64,000 nucleotides of DNA. Source: Epiperipatus broadwayi. Lineage: Eukaryota > Onychophora > Udeonychophora > Euonychophora > Peripatidae. Positions within the stretch are counted from its first letter, which is position 1. Each line of letters starts with the position of its first letter. Location of the stretch: assembly GCA_028023455.1 (NCBI GenBank), contig JAQFVV010012396.1, positions 5,684,085-5,748,084 of the forward strand. Reading direction: 5' to 3'. Shown here in pieces: positions 46,430 to 60,367 of the stretch. Under the pieces are notes generated by a model. It did no database searches. It had not been told where the DNA came from and saw nothing but the letters and a program-made list of their open reading frames with translations. Position numbers and translations under genes: made by a program.

Positions 46430-48400
46430 TATCTTTTAGCTTGCTAATTTTTTCATTTCATATTGAAGTCCACTTTTGTATGAAAAATTTAAAAAAAGCA
46501 AATAAGATATTTAACTAGAATATCATTCTCAAAATGATAATCATCATCCAATCTAAAACTTACTGATGAATGTTTTGAACTTTTTGAACATTAGTTAGTA
46601 AAACAAAGTTTTTATAAGTTGTATTTAAAATATTAAGACTATCACCAGCATACTATACATTTAGAAACAATAATACATTTCTTATAATCAATTCAAATTA
46701 AAAATTCCACTGTCAAATCAATTCACATCCTAATGCCTGCATTACATATTCAATATCCAAAGTTCACTGTCATAAAAGTAGAAAACAAAGTTGAAACTAA
46801 TATATATTTTTGTTTAACACCAGTTTTTATTTAAAATTCTTAGATTTTTCACCAGCAGTAATAATTTAGTTTATTTTATCATATAGGAATCATGTAATAT
46901 AAATAAAATATTAATGGGTCAATGGCTAATTTTAAACATTGCCTCAAATCTTTTTGTTTAACTGGATCAAATGCCTTGAGTAAATGAATAAACCTTATAT
47001 ACAAATCATATCCTTGCTTGCGACCCTTTTTTGCGCTTTTCTGGCAATACATTTTCCCCATAATTCTTATTGATTCTTTAAATCACAGTGAATCTCTGGT
47101 ATCCCTTTTTTATGAATAAAAGAAATATCTATTCAAAAGAATTCTTAAAAGTATCATTTATATAGTAGATAATGACGATATTCCAAAATAATTACTGCAG
47201 TTTTGCTTATCCACATTCCTCTTATAAATTATTACAACAAGCCCATTTTTAAAATCAGGTGGAACAACTTTATGAACTTCTATAATTGTAAAAAAAAAAT
47301 TTTAATAGTTTTGAGCTATTATATCACCAACAAATTTTAAAATTTCTCCAAGTACCTCAGCAAAATCTATGGCTTTCCCATTTTAAAGATAATAAAGACC
47401 TATTTTAAATTCTTTAATTTGGATATCTTTAATCAAATTTAAATGAATAGATAACATAGTATATCTTCTTTAAAAGCTATCATCTCAAATCTTGTATATT
47501 TATTCAAAAGATGATTAAAATACTTCCTTCCACCTTCTCAAACTATTATTGTCATCATGTAAGGGACTGCCAATCATGGATTTATTAAGATTATGGCATC
47601 ATTATTTAAACCATACATTAACTTCAATATATAAACAAAATATTTTATGTGGAAATGATCAGCAAATGATTGTACTTCATTCAAAGTTTTAATCCATTAG
47701 TCATTTCAAAATCTTTTCAGCCATTGAAAAAGTCTTATGAAGATTACGTTCATCTTACTACTTTGCCAAATAAAAAACTGTCAAATATTTTACTTTAATA
47801 TAGTTACTAATAATAAAATTACATTCAGAAATGCAATCAAGATTTTTCTGTTTAGGCAAACATAAACGTACCTACACATTCCTTAAAAAAATTCCAATAA
47901 CATAACTATCTTGAAAATCCATATTCACCATTTTACTATCTAATAGCTATTGAAGTTAACACAAATACCATTTGTTTCTAAAGAATGGATATCAAATTCC
48001 CTATCATTATATTTAGAATAGAATATATTTCTTTAATGTCTGTGATCTAGCCAACAATACCCCCTATATATGCTAGTGAAAAATGAACGTTTTTTACATT
48101 CTGACACTGAATAATAATATAATCAAAGATGTGTCATTATATTGAGCATGAATTCATCCAAGTTTTTTTATAGTAAATTTTTGCCTTAAAAAAGTGTATA
48201 CTTGAGTTCGTAAAACTAATATCATTATTGTCAATACCCTTATACTATCATAGTTTAATATCCTAATCAAGTGTGCATTAATGTCTCCAAGAAGAAAGTT
48301 TGAGGCTTTTAATGGAATTGATATAAAACAACATATCAACAAGGAATAAAACCTTTTTCTCTTAATTTTTTGAACACAATGATACAGCATAAGCACTGAT
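46430..48400 (-). pseudogene. Third LINE family: endonuclease plus reverse transcriptase, copy G
   Basis: A heavily decayed minus-strand non-LTR element. Endonuclease motif FLLGDINAH lies in the ORF 48154-48396. Reverse transcriptase motifs follow in order: VPPDFKNGLVVIIYKRN (about 47215-47270), LYIRFIHLLKAFD (about 46965-47005, catalytic box A), GVKQ...STLFS (about 46780-46830) and YAGDSLN in place of YADD (about 46640-46660). The loss of one catalytic Asp and many stops make it dead. The motif style matches LINEs often annotated as craniofacial-development-protein-2-like in invertebrates and differs from the other two families here. Confidence 0.6.
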
Positions 48401-50931
48401 AAAATATATTTAGATACTGTAATGTGTTATAGTGTTATAATATAGATATGGGTGCAGATATATGTATATCTATTATAATGGTCAGAGGAATAGATGGCTC
48501 TTATTGTATCTATCATACAAGGCACCACTAGACCATTCGAACCTAGAATATTTATATAGTAGGCAGATACACATTGTGAAAGATCCATCTTTTATTTTAT
48601 TAACCATTAGCTCATGCCACTAGCTCAAGAAGATGGAGAGATTTATAATAAATACTTAAACATTTTAATAAAGAAAAAGATTTAAATTCTTAAAATATAT
48701 TTTTAATATAAAAATAAAATAAGCCACTGCCAGTAATTATCACACAAAACCATTTATTGTCACACATATATAAATTTAAAATTGAGGAATAAATTGATCT
48801 TGTTTAGATTTAAAATTTAAATTATTATTTTATACTTAAGTTAAAAGTCTGCACAGATGGACAATTTATAAAAGTTTGTATTATAATGTTGAGTATAGAT
48901 AGGCTATATAGACTACTCAGTTAAAACTTGTCAAAAACAATCATTCAATCTCAGGCTAAAAGTTCATAGCCAAAACAACGCTTGCTTTCTGATATATAGA
49001 TGCAACCAATGCAATATGAAGATGCTAACATAAAATCATGCTGTCAGGAATGTGTGTTTGCAGCATGATTTTATTTAAAGGATATGATTCTTGTCCAATA
49101 CAGGAATATGTGTCTGTCTGGCAAAGGAATCATGTATATAAAATATTTAAGAGAAATGCTATGTATGGGGGAGAGCAGTCTATTTGCTGACTTATAGTCC
49201 CTATCCATAGAGCTAAAGGGGTCAATGTCATAGGAAATAGTCTGCATCCATTGCAACACAATGACTACACTTTTGGGTCATGCATTCAGTTGGGCTTTGC
49301 CCTGTATGCTAAACATGCTTCACATTACATTGATATAAACACCCATATATCCCTCCACCAGCAATGACCTAACTACAAAACAAATAGTCTGAAATCATAC
49401 CCCTTTAAAATAAACAAACAATTTTAAATATAAAGTTACTACTTCAATTGCTTAGGAGAAATTTACAGTAAATAAATCTCTTTGACACTCATCATAAGGT
49501 GCCTAATTGACAACAATAACTTATAAGCTATATGGGTAAATACCTTTAGACACTCTGCATGAGGTGTCATATTTATCTATATATATCATGTGGCTGTGCA
49601 CATACAGGCATATATATTTTATGTATATAAAAATCTTAAAGAATAACTAACATAAATGTTAATGAATCTATGCAGCCATCTATACCCAACTTAAATTTAA
49701 TACATTTTAGAAAATTTAGTTAATAACTACAAAATAAATAAAAATGAAAAATGGAAATGATTAGCAAACATAATTGATTTAGAAATCTTTAAGTCAGATA
49801 AGAGTTCATACTTATTAATGAGGTTTTAACTAATTGCAAGTGTGTAAAAGTTCCTTATGTAAAAGAGTTCATACTTTCCATGAGAGGTCTGAAGTCTGTC
49901 TTGTCCAAGTGCATCGCACTCATCCAACTGAAGTCCATTCATTATTTCTGGGAAGACCGGTCAGTTGTTTGCTGCCATTCAGTACTCATTAGTTTGGAGG
50001 CTGCCTCAGCTGGTGTATATCATGGAGTCTGCAATACAGCTACAGCTCAAATGTAGATTAATAGTCAATTTTTCTTCTTTTTTCCAACTGTTATTATTTT
50101 GTCTTTTATACTTTTATAGCTTCTTATCAGAAATCCTGTGGATCGATCTAACATGATGTCACTGATCCTAATGTTTGGATGTTTCCATTTTGGTCCATAC
50201 ACATGTTGTTGCTTCAGAGAGGGGAAACAATCTTTAATTATTATCTATATCTCCTATCTGACCTTTTAATTATTTAAGTATCAAGGGCTAGTTTGCTTTA
50301 AAACAATCATTTCCATTTATTAAGATCAAACATGATGGAAATTACAACATTTATTTCTATTTTCAAAATATTAACCTTTATATTTTTACTTTTTTTTTTT
50401 TTACAAAAAAGTACCTTTAAGTACTTTTTTTTGTTAAAATAGTTTTAAAGTTTTCCATCTGTGCAATCTATATATGTTAAACACAACTCTTTTAATTTTC
50501 TTTTAGTTTTTAATAAAATTATTTTATTTGCGATCTTTTTTCCCTTTAAGTATTAATTTTAAATTAATGTAACGGCATATGTATACTGTTACACTATGGA
50601 TATTGTAAATAAAGTATTTACTGCTGTAAATTGTTCCTATGCAGCACCTGCATAATTTTCTTTATTATATTCATTCTAGAAAATTTACATAAATAGCATG
50701 CACTGAACTCTAAATAAATTTATGCTATTTAATTATATGTTAAGAACTTGCATAAGAAAAGTCAAAATGCAGTTAAGTACATGTTTGCAAAAGCTCGGTA
50801 AAGTAGATGCAGAATAAAATCTGTTTAAAGTTGTGCATGTATAGAAATATCACACACAAACATTATAGAAGATGGTCAACATATAAAGGTTGTCTTCCTA
50901 GAAGATAAACGTTTAGTTTCATTGATTTATC
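48401..50931. other. AT-rich DNA with one perfect hairpin
   Basis: At 49031-49073 two perfect 13-bp inverted arms (TAAAATCATGCTG and its inverse) enclose a 17-base loop. No gene recognised in the rest. Confidence 0.45.
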
Positions 50932-51083
<152 letters not shown>

Positions 51084-51412
51084 TATTTTTTTTATGAATA
51101 TAATAAACTCATATTAAATTTTCTGCAATCCAGCTGGTCCACAAACTAATTTTTAACATCAGTTTTTCATTGATCATTGATACATTTGGAGATTCAGGAA
51201 AGGAAGATACCAAGTTAAACCATATCATGAATTCAGTATCACATTTAAGTTCTAATATTCATTTATCTCTGAAAGATGAGTTTGATTCAGAGCAAATTTC
51301 TCAATCTTAAATCAAGACAAATTTTTAGATACAAGTGCCAACTTTCAGTCAGGAATTTGCTAACAAATAATCATGTTTCTTTTAGCATATCATAATTTAA
51401 CATGTAATAACA

Positions 51413-51449
<37 letters not shown>

Positions 51450-53418
51450 GTAAGTCAATGGGCAGTATGATCAGAATGCCTAAACATTTCCATGTATCTG
51501 AAACCTTATTTAACAATCTTTTAGAAGGCAAATTCACACTTGTATTATTTTCATTCTGTAATTCTTTTATAATTTGTTTTCCGCTAATCACCAGTGTTTT
51601 ATCAGATCAAGTATAATCTAATTGAGTGTTAACATTTATGTGAATCATGCTATATTTAATGTAAACCTTCTCACCTCCTTGTTTATATGTATAAATTCCT
51701 TTATTCAATCACTGTTTGTAACTCTGATCCACCCCTTGTTGGTTGTCTAATGAGATAGTGGATACGGATCAACCTAATATATTTTTCTTTGAATTCAAAT
51801 AATGTTTGTTTTGAAATGAAGTCATTGGGTTCTGGATACCAGTGCAAAAGAAAAAGCCCATTAGACAAAATCAATAAAAATGGGGTGACATGGCCATCTA
51901 ATATGTTCTGATTAGTCAAATTTGAATTTAATCAAAATAAACTTAATATTTTTAGGTTCCAAATAGACTTAGACATTTTTTTAGATATGTGAACCAGTGT
52001 TGGTCAGTAAATTGGAATCTTTATTTTTCATCAGAGAATACACCAAAAAAGAAAAATCATTCAATTTTCACCTCTAGGAATTGGAAAATCTGCTAATATT
52101 CTCTGATCTACAGTTCTTTTACAATTGATTGTTGTAGAGACATTTGGCCAATAGTATGCTATTAAAAGCTATTTTACCTATTAACTTACTTTTGATTGCA
52201 TGGATTAGCCAAAATAAGTCATTAAAGAGCATGATTGTTAAATTGCTATGATATAGCACTACATATTAAAATGCCAGAATTGTTTAAGGAATAACAAACT
52301 ATTAACAATAATAACTGCATGGTTATAGCGTCTTAGACCCATTAGCCTTCTTTCATACAAATTTGACATATACATCTACATCTAAGTAAAAAAAACAGAC
52401 AATTTTTAAGTAGAAAATTTGTTGTTTTTTTTTGTCTTTTTTATGATCTTAAATTCTTAAAACAGTTCAATATTTCAACTGTAAAACACATTAAATCTAA
52501 ATACTAAGTTTTATTTTTTGAAAAAAAAAAAAAAGTCTTGGAATTATTTTTTCTTGAGAAAAAAAATTAATTTATCAAATAGATTGTTTTACTACGGCTT
52601 CTAATCATATTAAGAAATGAGACAAGAAATAAGCCCTTTTTATTACATTTTAATAGTACACGCAATTCCAAGAAGCCTAGATCAATACAATTAAATGTTT
52701 TTAAATATTCGCTCTACTTGTTAAGCGTTCACTCTTTAATGTATATTGATTTATTTGATTAAATATATTTTCCAGTGCAATTAAATTTTCCATTAATAGT
52801 CTGATATTTTATTGATTTCAGACATGGGCATTTCATTGTCTTATTACTATTTTTTAAGTATCAAATATTTAGCAAAGACAATGAGTAAATTATTTGAATT
52901 ATTAAACAGATATTTTAAATTAAAAAGCAATTTTTACAGAAGCCATTTCAAAACCAAAAATGCTTTTTAATATTAAATTAAAATGGTTTGAGGCATTAGA
53001 AAAAAACTCAAAAACTCTTGGGTTTCTCTTTTAAGTAATTATTTTTTAGACTGAATATATATATAATTGACTTGAACAGAAAATAGCAAATTGTTGAATT
53101 GTATCTTTTTACAGTTTATATATATACACTTATATAAAGCAATATATATACATACTCAATTATGGAATACTGTCGATGTTCTTAGAATACTATCTACAAT
53201 ATAATTATTAAGTTTATGCTTTTATGATTAATTACGTAGAAGGAAATTAACCTTCAAATCTGTACTGTTCTTTTTTAGTGTATAAATCTACGTGAATTCG
53301 TTCACCCAAGGAGTTTTAAAAACACAAGCCTTAGAGCAAGCCAACCCTTACTGACTATAATTATATATATATTGTGCTAAACTATTAATTTAAGTCATAA
53401 TGATTAATAAATGTTGTT
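51084..53418. other. AT-rich DNA with a (TA)n tract
   Basis: An (AT)n tract lies at 51415-51446. No gene recognised. Confidence 0.5.
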
Positions 53419-53720
53419 CAAATAAATAAATCTTTTCTTTAATGACTTTTACAATATTATATTTTATTTTCTACCTGACCAATCTTAAAGTTTCGACTGA
53501 CCAGCAGTCTTCTTCAGAATCTTTCTAGAATTAATTTAATTGATTGATTGATTGATTGATTTAGTTTATATTTGAAAGTAGTCTTTTAAACTTTTCTCCC
53601 AAATTAATTTATTCAAAAAAGATTTTGAAGAAGACTACTGGTTAGTTTAAACTTTAAGATTGAGCAGATAAAAAATAAAATATAGCAATGAAAATTTGAT
53701 TTTAGAAAAGGAGAATTTAT
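53419..53720. mobile_element. Foldback element with hammerhead-like core
   Basis: Inverted arms at 53419-53520 and about 53622-53720 enclose a centre containing a (GATT)n tract at 53538-53562. On the minus strand the left arm reads CTGAAGA (53511-53517), stem GACT/AGTC with a 7-base loop, and GAAA (53491-53494). The right arm has the decayed form TTGAAGA, GACT/AGTT, TAAA. The outer parts of the arms are shared (CAAATAAAT at the extremes). I found no clear TSD. Confidence 0.5.
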
Positions 53721-56600
53721 TTGTTTTGTAAAAATAATCAATGCATAAAAAGATATAACGTGAAAGAATAATATAATAAATATTGTTACAATTTTTAAAA
53801 TTTTTAATTTAAACTTTACATTTTAAATAAAATTTTGAAACTATATTTGCATATGGCTGCAAGGAAGCTGCAATTAAATAAAACAAAATCTTTTGATTCA
53901 TCTCTTAGATCTTAAAATACCTAAAAAGCAAATTACTAATGTTATTCCCATATAAATGCTTACATAATAAATTAACTACTCACCAATACTTGCAAATCAG
54001 TATGAAGAGTTATTGGATGTCACAATTAAATTTGAGACCATAAAAACATCATAGTTTTTCAGAATTCCAATATGTCCTGATTAAAATATTAGTTAAATTT
54101 ACATTATGTTTATTTTTAATTTTGTAGAAATAATACACAAGCAGGCTTTCTGTTTTTCTACTTATATCATTATTAATTGAAAAAATGTAGTTTAAATATG
54201 ACAGAGATATATGTCTTTTGACATGCATTATTTCAAGTTATAATTGAATTAAACATTATGTTTAAACTATAATAAATTTTTGCATTAATATATTTCAAAT
54301 TATATTCAATGTGTCTTTTATTAACATCCTGCCATCTAAGTAAACCTTTTCTCTTTTTTTTTTTTTGGTAATAAAAATTGTCTTTTTAGGTTTTTTTTTG
54401 TTCTTCATGTAAGACAATTATATTGGCACAATCAAAATTTTTAATGCATTTTAAAGCATGATCATTAACAAAAATTGACAAAATTTGTGGACCAGTCATT
54501 TCATTTAGCTTCATTTCTTCATTTAAAAGTTTACATTTTAAATCTTTATAGAGAATATTTAGATTACCCAATGTATAATTTTCCACATGTGCAGTTAATT
54601 TTATGTATAATGGTATTTTTTTCTTTGAATGAATTTTTAATATTATTTACTAACCTGTTAATAATGTTATATGCAATTAAATATTCTATATATATATGCT
54701 TTATATTTTGATCACTGCCTTTTCAGTTATATTCTATTGATGTTATTATTTTTATTGCTTTTTATTAAATTTTACAATAATATTTTTGTTACTTTTAATA
54801 TTATATCTACTGATAGCATTTCTTGTTTGTATTTTTTTGTGATGCTATTTATTTCATGTCTACATATTTATGCATGAATACAAACACACAGTAATTTTTC
54901 AGAAGCTATATAAGGGGGAGAGGAATCATGGGAATTGTTGTACACCTGTTGTAGCATATGCTTCTGCTGTTACATACTTTTTTAGGAACTCTTCTGCACA
55001 AATCTGCCAAATGATATCACCTTGTAAAATCATGAGACCACATAGCACATTTTTTGTAAAGTGTTTCACATATTTGTCAATTTTTACAGTGACTAAAAGA
55101 TTAAATAATATAAAATTCTGTTTTTGTTTACAGAATGTGATAAAGAAAACAGTTGTAATGTTTGAAACTGATTATAAGTAAGTTGATCTTGGAAAATCAT
55201 AAGTTTATGAGTGGTTTATTTAAAATGTTAAATTCACTACATCCTTAAAAAGCTTGGCAATTGAAGTCCCAAGTCAAAACATTGAGTTGTTTGTTTTGAC
55301 TCAAATGGCATTTTTCTCTCAGATTTAGTTTGTAACTGTCAGGTATTTTATCTGCAATATCTACAAGTTCTGAAATATTTGTGATATGGTAAAAGGTAAA
55401 CATCCACTTTTGTGACAAAGAAAAGAGAGCAAGCTCCACCCCCACAAAGTATCATTTCTCACAGCCGAGTATGAAATACTTTTTAATTAAATTCAGCATG
55501 ATTCAGCTTATCTATAAGCCATATTTGCTCAATATCACTTCATGCAATTTTTTTTATTCTCTTGAATGAAAAAATATCTCAATTATTTTTTTTTTGTAGA
55601 TTTAGCAATGAGTGGTAAAAAACAAGACATCACTTTGCAAGTATTTCCATAATACTTTGAAAAATGAAAATCATGTTTAGACCAGTGTATTGCATCAAAT
55701 AGATAATAATTTGAAAGAGATTAAATTTAAAACATTAAAAATAAATAAAAATTTTATTATAAAATTCTGGTTAATTTGCCCCCCATAAAGTATCATCCAA
55801 GTGAAAAGTAATAAAAAAATTACTGAGTTATGATCTAAGTGGATATTCAATGATAATATTATATTTTATATTATATTTGGCAACTAAAAATTACTGTCAT
55901 TTGATTAGAAATTGTATGACTTAAATGAGGCATTATTAAACTTTGTGAAACTAGAAGGAAAGATAAAGATATCATTTCAATCTGGATTATGTTTTGTGAA
56001 ATATTCACTGTATGGATGCTTCTAGAAAAATTATATCAACAGTTTCAGCTTTACAAATAGTAGAACTTGGGTAACTAATGACCTTTTTTTTTCAACATTT
56101 CTTCAAATAAAAACATTTCATATGATCAAATCAGCCACTTATTAAGAGTTTAAGTTTATTAATAAGTCAATCTTTGATGCTAAAAGTGCTTTGCTATTAA
56201 TTAATATTTTTTGATTCAATTTATAAAGATTTTATAATTTTATATATTATTAATGCATACATTATTCATAATGTTAAATGAGGATTTTCTATCAAAACAT
56301 TCACTATAAACTTCCAAAACTATATTATTTAAAAATTTGTTCTAAAAAGTTATATAATCCATAATCAAAACTAAGATATAGTACTATGAGTTTTTTCCAG
56401 CTATTTTTTTATTATGTTTGCCTACAATTTTTAGAATAATTCATCGAAGCACTGAGAAAACATGGATTCTATTAATAAAGTTTAATCATTTGTTTTGGCT
56501 GATTTGAATTGCTGGATTTAGCAGCATTTTATAATATTAATACTGTTTGTACAATAATTTTTTACTGACATTTTTTCAATAATTATTCATGCATCCATTC
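53721..56600. other. AT-rich DNA, no feature recognised
   Basis: The 103-codon ORF at 54870-55181 has a mixed composition but no recognisable domain. I do not call it a gene. Confidence 0.45.
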
Positions 56601-56670
56601 ACTGTTTAACTCAGTGGCAAGAATGGTAGATCCATGATTTAGAATTCCTGGTTTGATTCCCAGCTGTATA
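56600..56670 (+). mobile_element. tRNA-like SINE fragment
   Basis: A box A-like TTTAACTCAGTGG (about 56606-56617) and a near-perfect box B (GGTTTGATTCCC, 56650-56661) lie at tRNA-like spacing. The acceptor and anticodon stems do not pair well. It sits about 45 bp left of the hammerhead foldback's TSD, in the flank and outside the element. Confidence 0.5.
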
Positions 56671-56716
56671 GATGTTAATATATTTGTCTTAAAGCATATA
56701 AAGTAGGTAGAAATAT

Positions 56717-57005
56717 TAAAATAGGCAAACTCTCCATACAGTAGTGCCATTCAGTGCAAGCCAGAATAATCAATGGATGCCAGAAGGCTTGTGCATAAAA
56801 TCCCTATTTAGTGCCTACTCATCCAATATCCTCAGACTAGTTTCAGGCTTGTGGCTTTCATCAGTGAGGAGCCTTGAATGGATCTAAGCCTTCTGGCATC
56901 CATTGATTATTCTGGCTTGCACAGAGTGGCATTTCTGTATGGAGAGTTTTGCCTGTTTTAATAACAGTTATGAGCAAGCATAAGAAATGATGATCATTTG
57001 ATGTT
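56717..57005. mobile_element. Foldback retroelement with intact hammerhead core and 13-bp TSD
   Basis: TAGGTAGAAATAT direct repeats at 56704-56716 and 57006-57018 flank a 289-bp insert. Inverted arms lie at 56724-56790 and 56886-56953. The minus-strand unit is the fuller one and contains the ribozyme at 56830-56869. The plus-strand unit is truncated and begins at AAGCCTTCTGGCATCC. The right side carries about 52 unpaired bases ending in a tail (ATAAGAAATGATGATC) related to the tail at the end of 15872-16698. The architecture fits a short Penelope-like insertion, inferred without any polymerase sequence. Confidence 0.65.
56830..56869 (-). ncRNA. Type I hammerhead ribozyme, core intact
   Basis: Read on the minus strand: stem I strand CCTCA (56869-56865), core CTGATGA (56864-56858), a short stem II with loop CACAA (AAGC/GCCT, one A-C mismatch), GAAA (56844-56841), minimal stem III CTAG (56840-56837), then TC (56836-56835) forming a GUC cleavage triplet with the preceding G, and stem I strand TGAGG (56834-56830), which pairs perfectly with CCTCA. 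Predicted cleavage is after the C at 56835. Minimal hammerheads with a two-pair stem III are known from schistosome repeats and Penelope-like elements and often act as dimers. Weak stem II leaves activity uncertain. Confidence 0.6.
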
Positions 57006-57019
57006 TAGGTAGAAATATC

Positions 57020-59690
57020 CTACAATCAAGTAACAATCATCCATTGTTTGTCTTTGCTTGACACTCTCTTAATATAATTTATTTTAGAATCTGACCAACA
57101 TGTTGAGAAAATAAAATAAAATGCTCACTTTGCTCAGTTGAATGGAAAGGTTTTGTTCAACCCATCTCTCTAATGCTGAAATGATGTTGATCTCCAGAAC
57201 AATTAAATACATGATTTATTATTGCAAATATATTTTTCGCAAAAAAATATAAAAAGTACTAACATATATTTTTACAGCTTGAAATCTCTGGAGCCAACAA
57301 AAACAATCACATGGTTAATCATTTAACAGTAAAAAAAAAAAAAAAACTATTAGCTTTCAAATATTTCAAACTGGTCTCCTTTTTTATTAGGAAAATAGTA
57401 AATTCAAAAATTCGTTTTTTTCTTCTAAAGAATCTTTTGACAGGTTTATTTTGTTTGTTTGTTTGTTTGGGTTTTTTTTTACTTTTCTTTTAAGAGCCTT
57501 CTGTGACAATAAATACAAAAAATCAAAACTTAAAATGTATATAATGATAACAGAAAAGTTAAAATTCTCTTAATTAATAATTTCATTTTACTAATATATC
57601 AGTGTGTGTGTGTGTAAGTTTCAAATAAAATTTATAATTCTTTTGCTATTAATATATAATTGCTGTGTGTATACGTGCATTAAAATACATACTCAATGGC
57701 GACAGGTAAACTAGTTACTGATATATATATAAGTTAAAGATCACTTTTAGTTGGCTGAAACTAAGCACTCTGATGGAATAATTTCGAATTCTTTTTTCCC
57801 AATTTTATTACATTTTCTCTTTCTTGTCCTGTAGTTATAAAATTCGTACTTTGACAAAGTAATTGTATGCATGCTATCTGGTATTTGAAATCCATTCAAA
57901 TAAATATGAGAATTGCATTAATTCATGATTTAGGTTATGGCAGGCATAAATCATGTAACACTTATTGTGCCAGTAAATGAAATGTTAGATCTTCTGGCTG
58001 TTCATGTAGAATCTTGGCATTCAAGGCAGTTGATGGAGGTATTTTGAATTCTGGAATTGGCGGTTAGCGAAGAAGCGGCTTCTAAAATAACAGTTCTATG
58101 TTAGCATTGCCATGAACAGTATTCACTGGTAAGATATGCTGAAGGCGCAGATGGTGTTAAAGAGTAATTCAGAATATGTTTATGCATGCAAAACATAAGC
58201 TAAAATGGCAATTTTGTACCAGGAATGCATTATTTTTGTCCTATCTTCAGAAATTTTTATTCAGGACTCTTTTTTTTACTTTATTATATATATATTTCTG
58301 AGAACTGTGCAGGTTGAAATTATTCCACCAGAGCATTATGTGTTAACTCGCTAAAGATAATGTTTACCAAAAAATATATTCCAATGCTTATTGCTAGCTG
58401 AAAATTAAATAAATATGTAAATCACCTATCCCAAACATTATGATATATTTAGAAACACCACCTATGAAAAATATTAAATCTGATAATGTTTGGGGTGGTT
58501 GATTTATATATATATATTGTACTGTTTCTCGGTATTTTTAGAGTTTATATATTTAAATTACATGTATTCGTTGACCAAATTATGTCAGCAATGATAGTTC
58601 ATTCATTCGAATATGTCAAGTATTTTCATAAACATAATATTTTTCCTTGTCAAATACCCCAGTTTATTATAATGAAGTTTAATAATAGTCAGAGAAAAAT
58701 CATTTTTTAATTTATTTACTAGGCATCAGGATTCTATATGAGAATCTACTGGCTCTCCTCTCTATCTTTATTAATTGCTATTGCATGAGACTTTGTTGCC
58801 CTCAGTAGGATTGCAATTTATGATATGGCATTGGCATTTATATTTATCAACTAATAATACAATTTAACTAATCATATGATAATAATAAATTTAAATCAAC
58901 AACAAAATAAATTATGTGATTTTATTAATTTCATAACTCTAACAAATGTTTATTACTAATAATAAGAGAATAAAATATAATATCAAACTACATTTAATAA
59001 AAGTCAATGTTCTTGGAATTCTGAGCTTCTGTAATCTGATTTAATACAGTATTTATAGTTTTATGAAGGTGATCAATTATCTTAATGGTAAGTTTCAACT
59101 GTTCAATTATATCACTGCATGAATTACCATGCATGATTTTGGTCTTTAGTGGGATCTATCATATGATCTTCTTATAGCAGTTTGGTAGGTAGTCCAGGAT
59201 TCTAAGATTCATATAGATGATGGGCTTCAGTCATGGTGTTACTGTGACTCCAGGAAGAAAGTGTCAGCAAACAAAATCTTCTCTACTCACACATTTAATA
59301 ATGGCTCAATCTGCTGGTGAGAATATATTGAAGCATTTTATAGTGACCTCATAAAAAAATCAGTTTAGAGAAAATTGCTATTTAAGGTCACACAGAACAC
59401 CTGGAAAAAGAAAAAAGATCCCTGCTCCCCAATGTCTTTTTTATACCCCCTCCCTAATTTGAATCTACCATGCACATCCCATTTACATCTTCTTTTCTTT
59501 TATCTCCATCTTAATTTTGGACAATTTTTTTTTTTTGTTCTCAAAATTATTTTTCCTATCTTTGGTGGCCATCTTTAATTAACTGTGAAAGAATGATGTG
59601 ATTTAACTTTAAGTAATAGTAATTGTTTGATGATAAGAATTTATATTCTTATCTCAGTAAAAACAAAAAAATAAAATTGTGTTAATCTCT
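57020..59690. other. AT-rich DNA with inverted repeats
   Basis: CTCTGATGGAATAATTTC near 57768-57785 is matched in inverse near 58317-58335, about 550 bp away. A tighter hairpin has arms at 58418-58443 and 58481-58506 (AAATCACCTATCCCAAACATTA and its near inverse). No gene recognised. Confidence 0.4.
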
Positions 59691-59701
59691 TTTTTTTTTT
59701 T

Positions 59702-59845
59702 AAATAGAAAATATAATTTACATTGTCTAAAATTTTTAAATAGAAAATATAATTTACATTGTCTAAAATAAATCAAATCTCTCTTTTTTTTTCTTTTTTT
59801 TAAATAGAAAATATAATTTACATTGTCTAAAATAAATCAAACTGA
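59702..59845 (+). repeat. Three copies of a ~31-bp repeat
   Basis: AAATAGAAAATATAATTTAC followed by ATTGTCTAAAAT occurs at about 59702, 59737 and 59802. T-rich tracts precede the first and third copies. Confidence 0.9.
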
Positions 59846-60367
59846 ATTTATAAAAATACTATTTTATCTTTTCAGTAATTTAATAATTTTAATTCTAAAA
59901 TATCAATGCCATTTGTACAACAAATACAGTACAATACCTCTGCAATTGAGGGAAAGAATAAAATAGAGTATTTTGCCTTTTTTATTCTTAATAACTTCTA
60001 ACATTATTTTACTCCCTTTTTGTTGCTGCTGCTCTAACTTTCTACTGACTGTTTACATGTGTTGTACGGCTACTAAGCTCACATTTTAGGATTTAATATG
60101 ATGCATAGAATGCAAAATGTATCATACAACTTTTAACATCTGATGTATCATATAACTTCTAACATCTAAGCTGGAGGCATGGTGCATGAAGCTAAGAAGA
60201 CTGTTACATCAGCTTAAGAAGACAAAGTATTGTAAGGAAAATTTTAAAAAATTTCATTTCAATTAAGTTACAATCTTGTAGCAGAGTGTTTTCGACTTCT
60301 TAATTTTGTTTATTAAGTGCCCAAAATTGATAAAGTGCAATGAGGAAGGTTTTATAACCTTCCCAAG

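Noticed and set aside
54870-55181. 103-codon ORF that might be a small gene
   Set aside because: No recognisable domain, no signal peptide or repeats, and length within what open AT-rich frames reach by chance in a 64-kb window.
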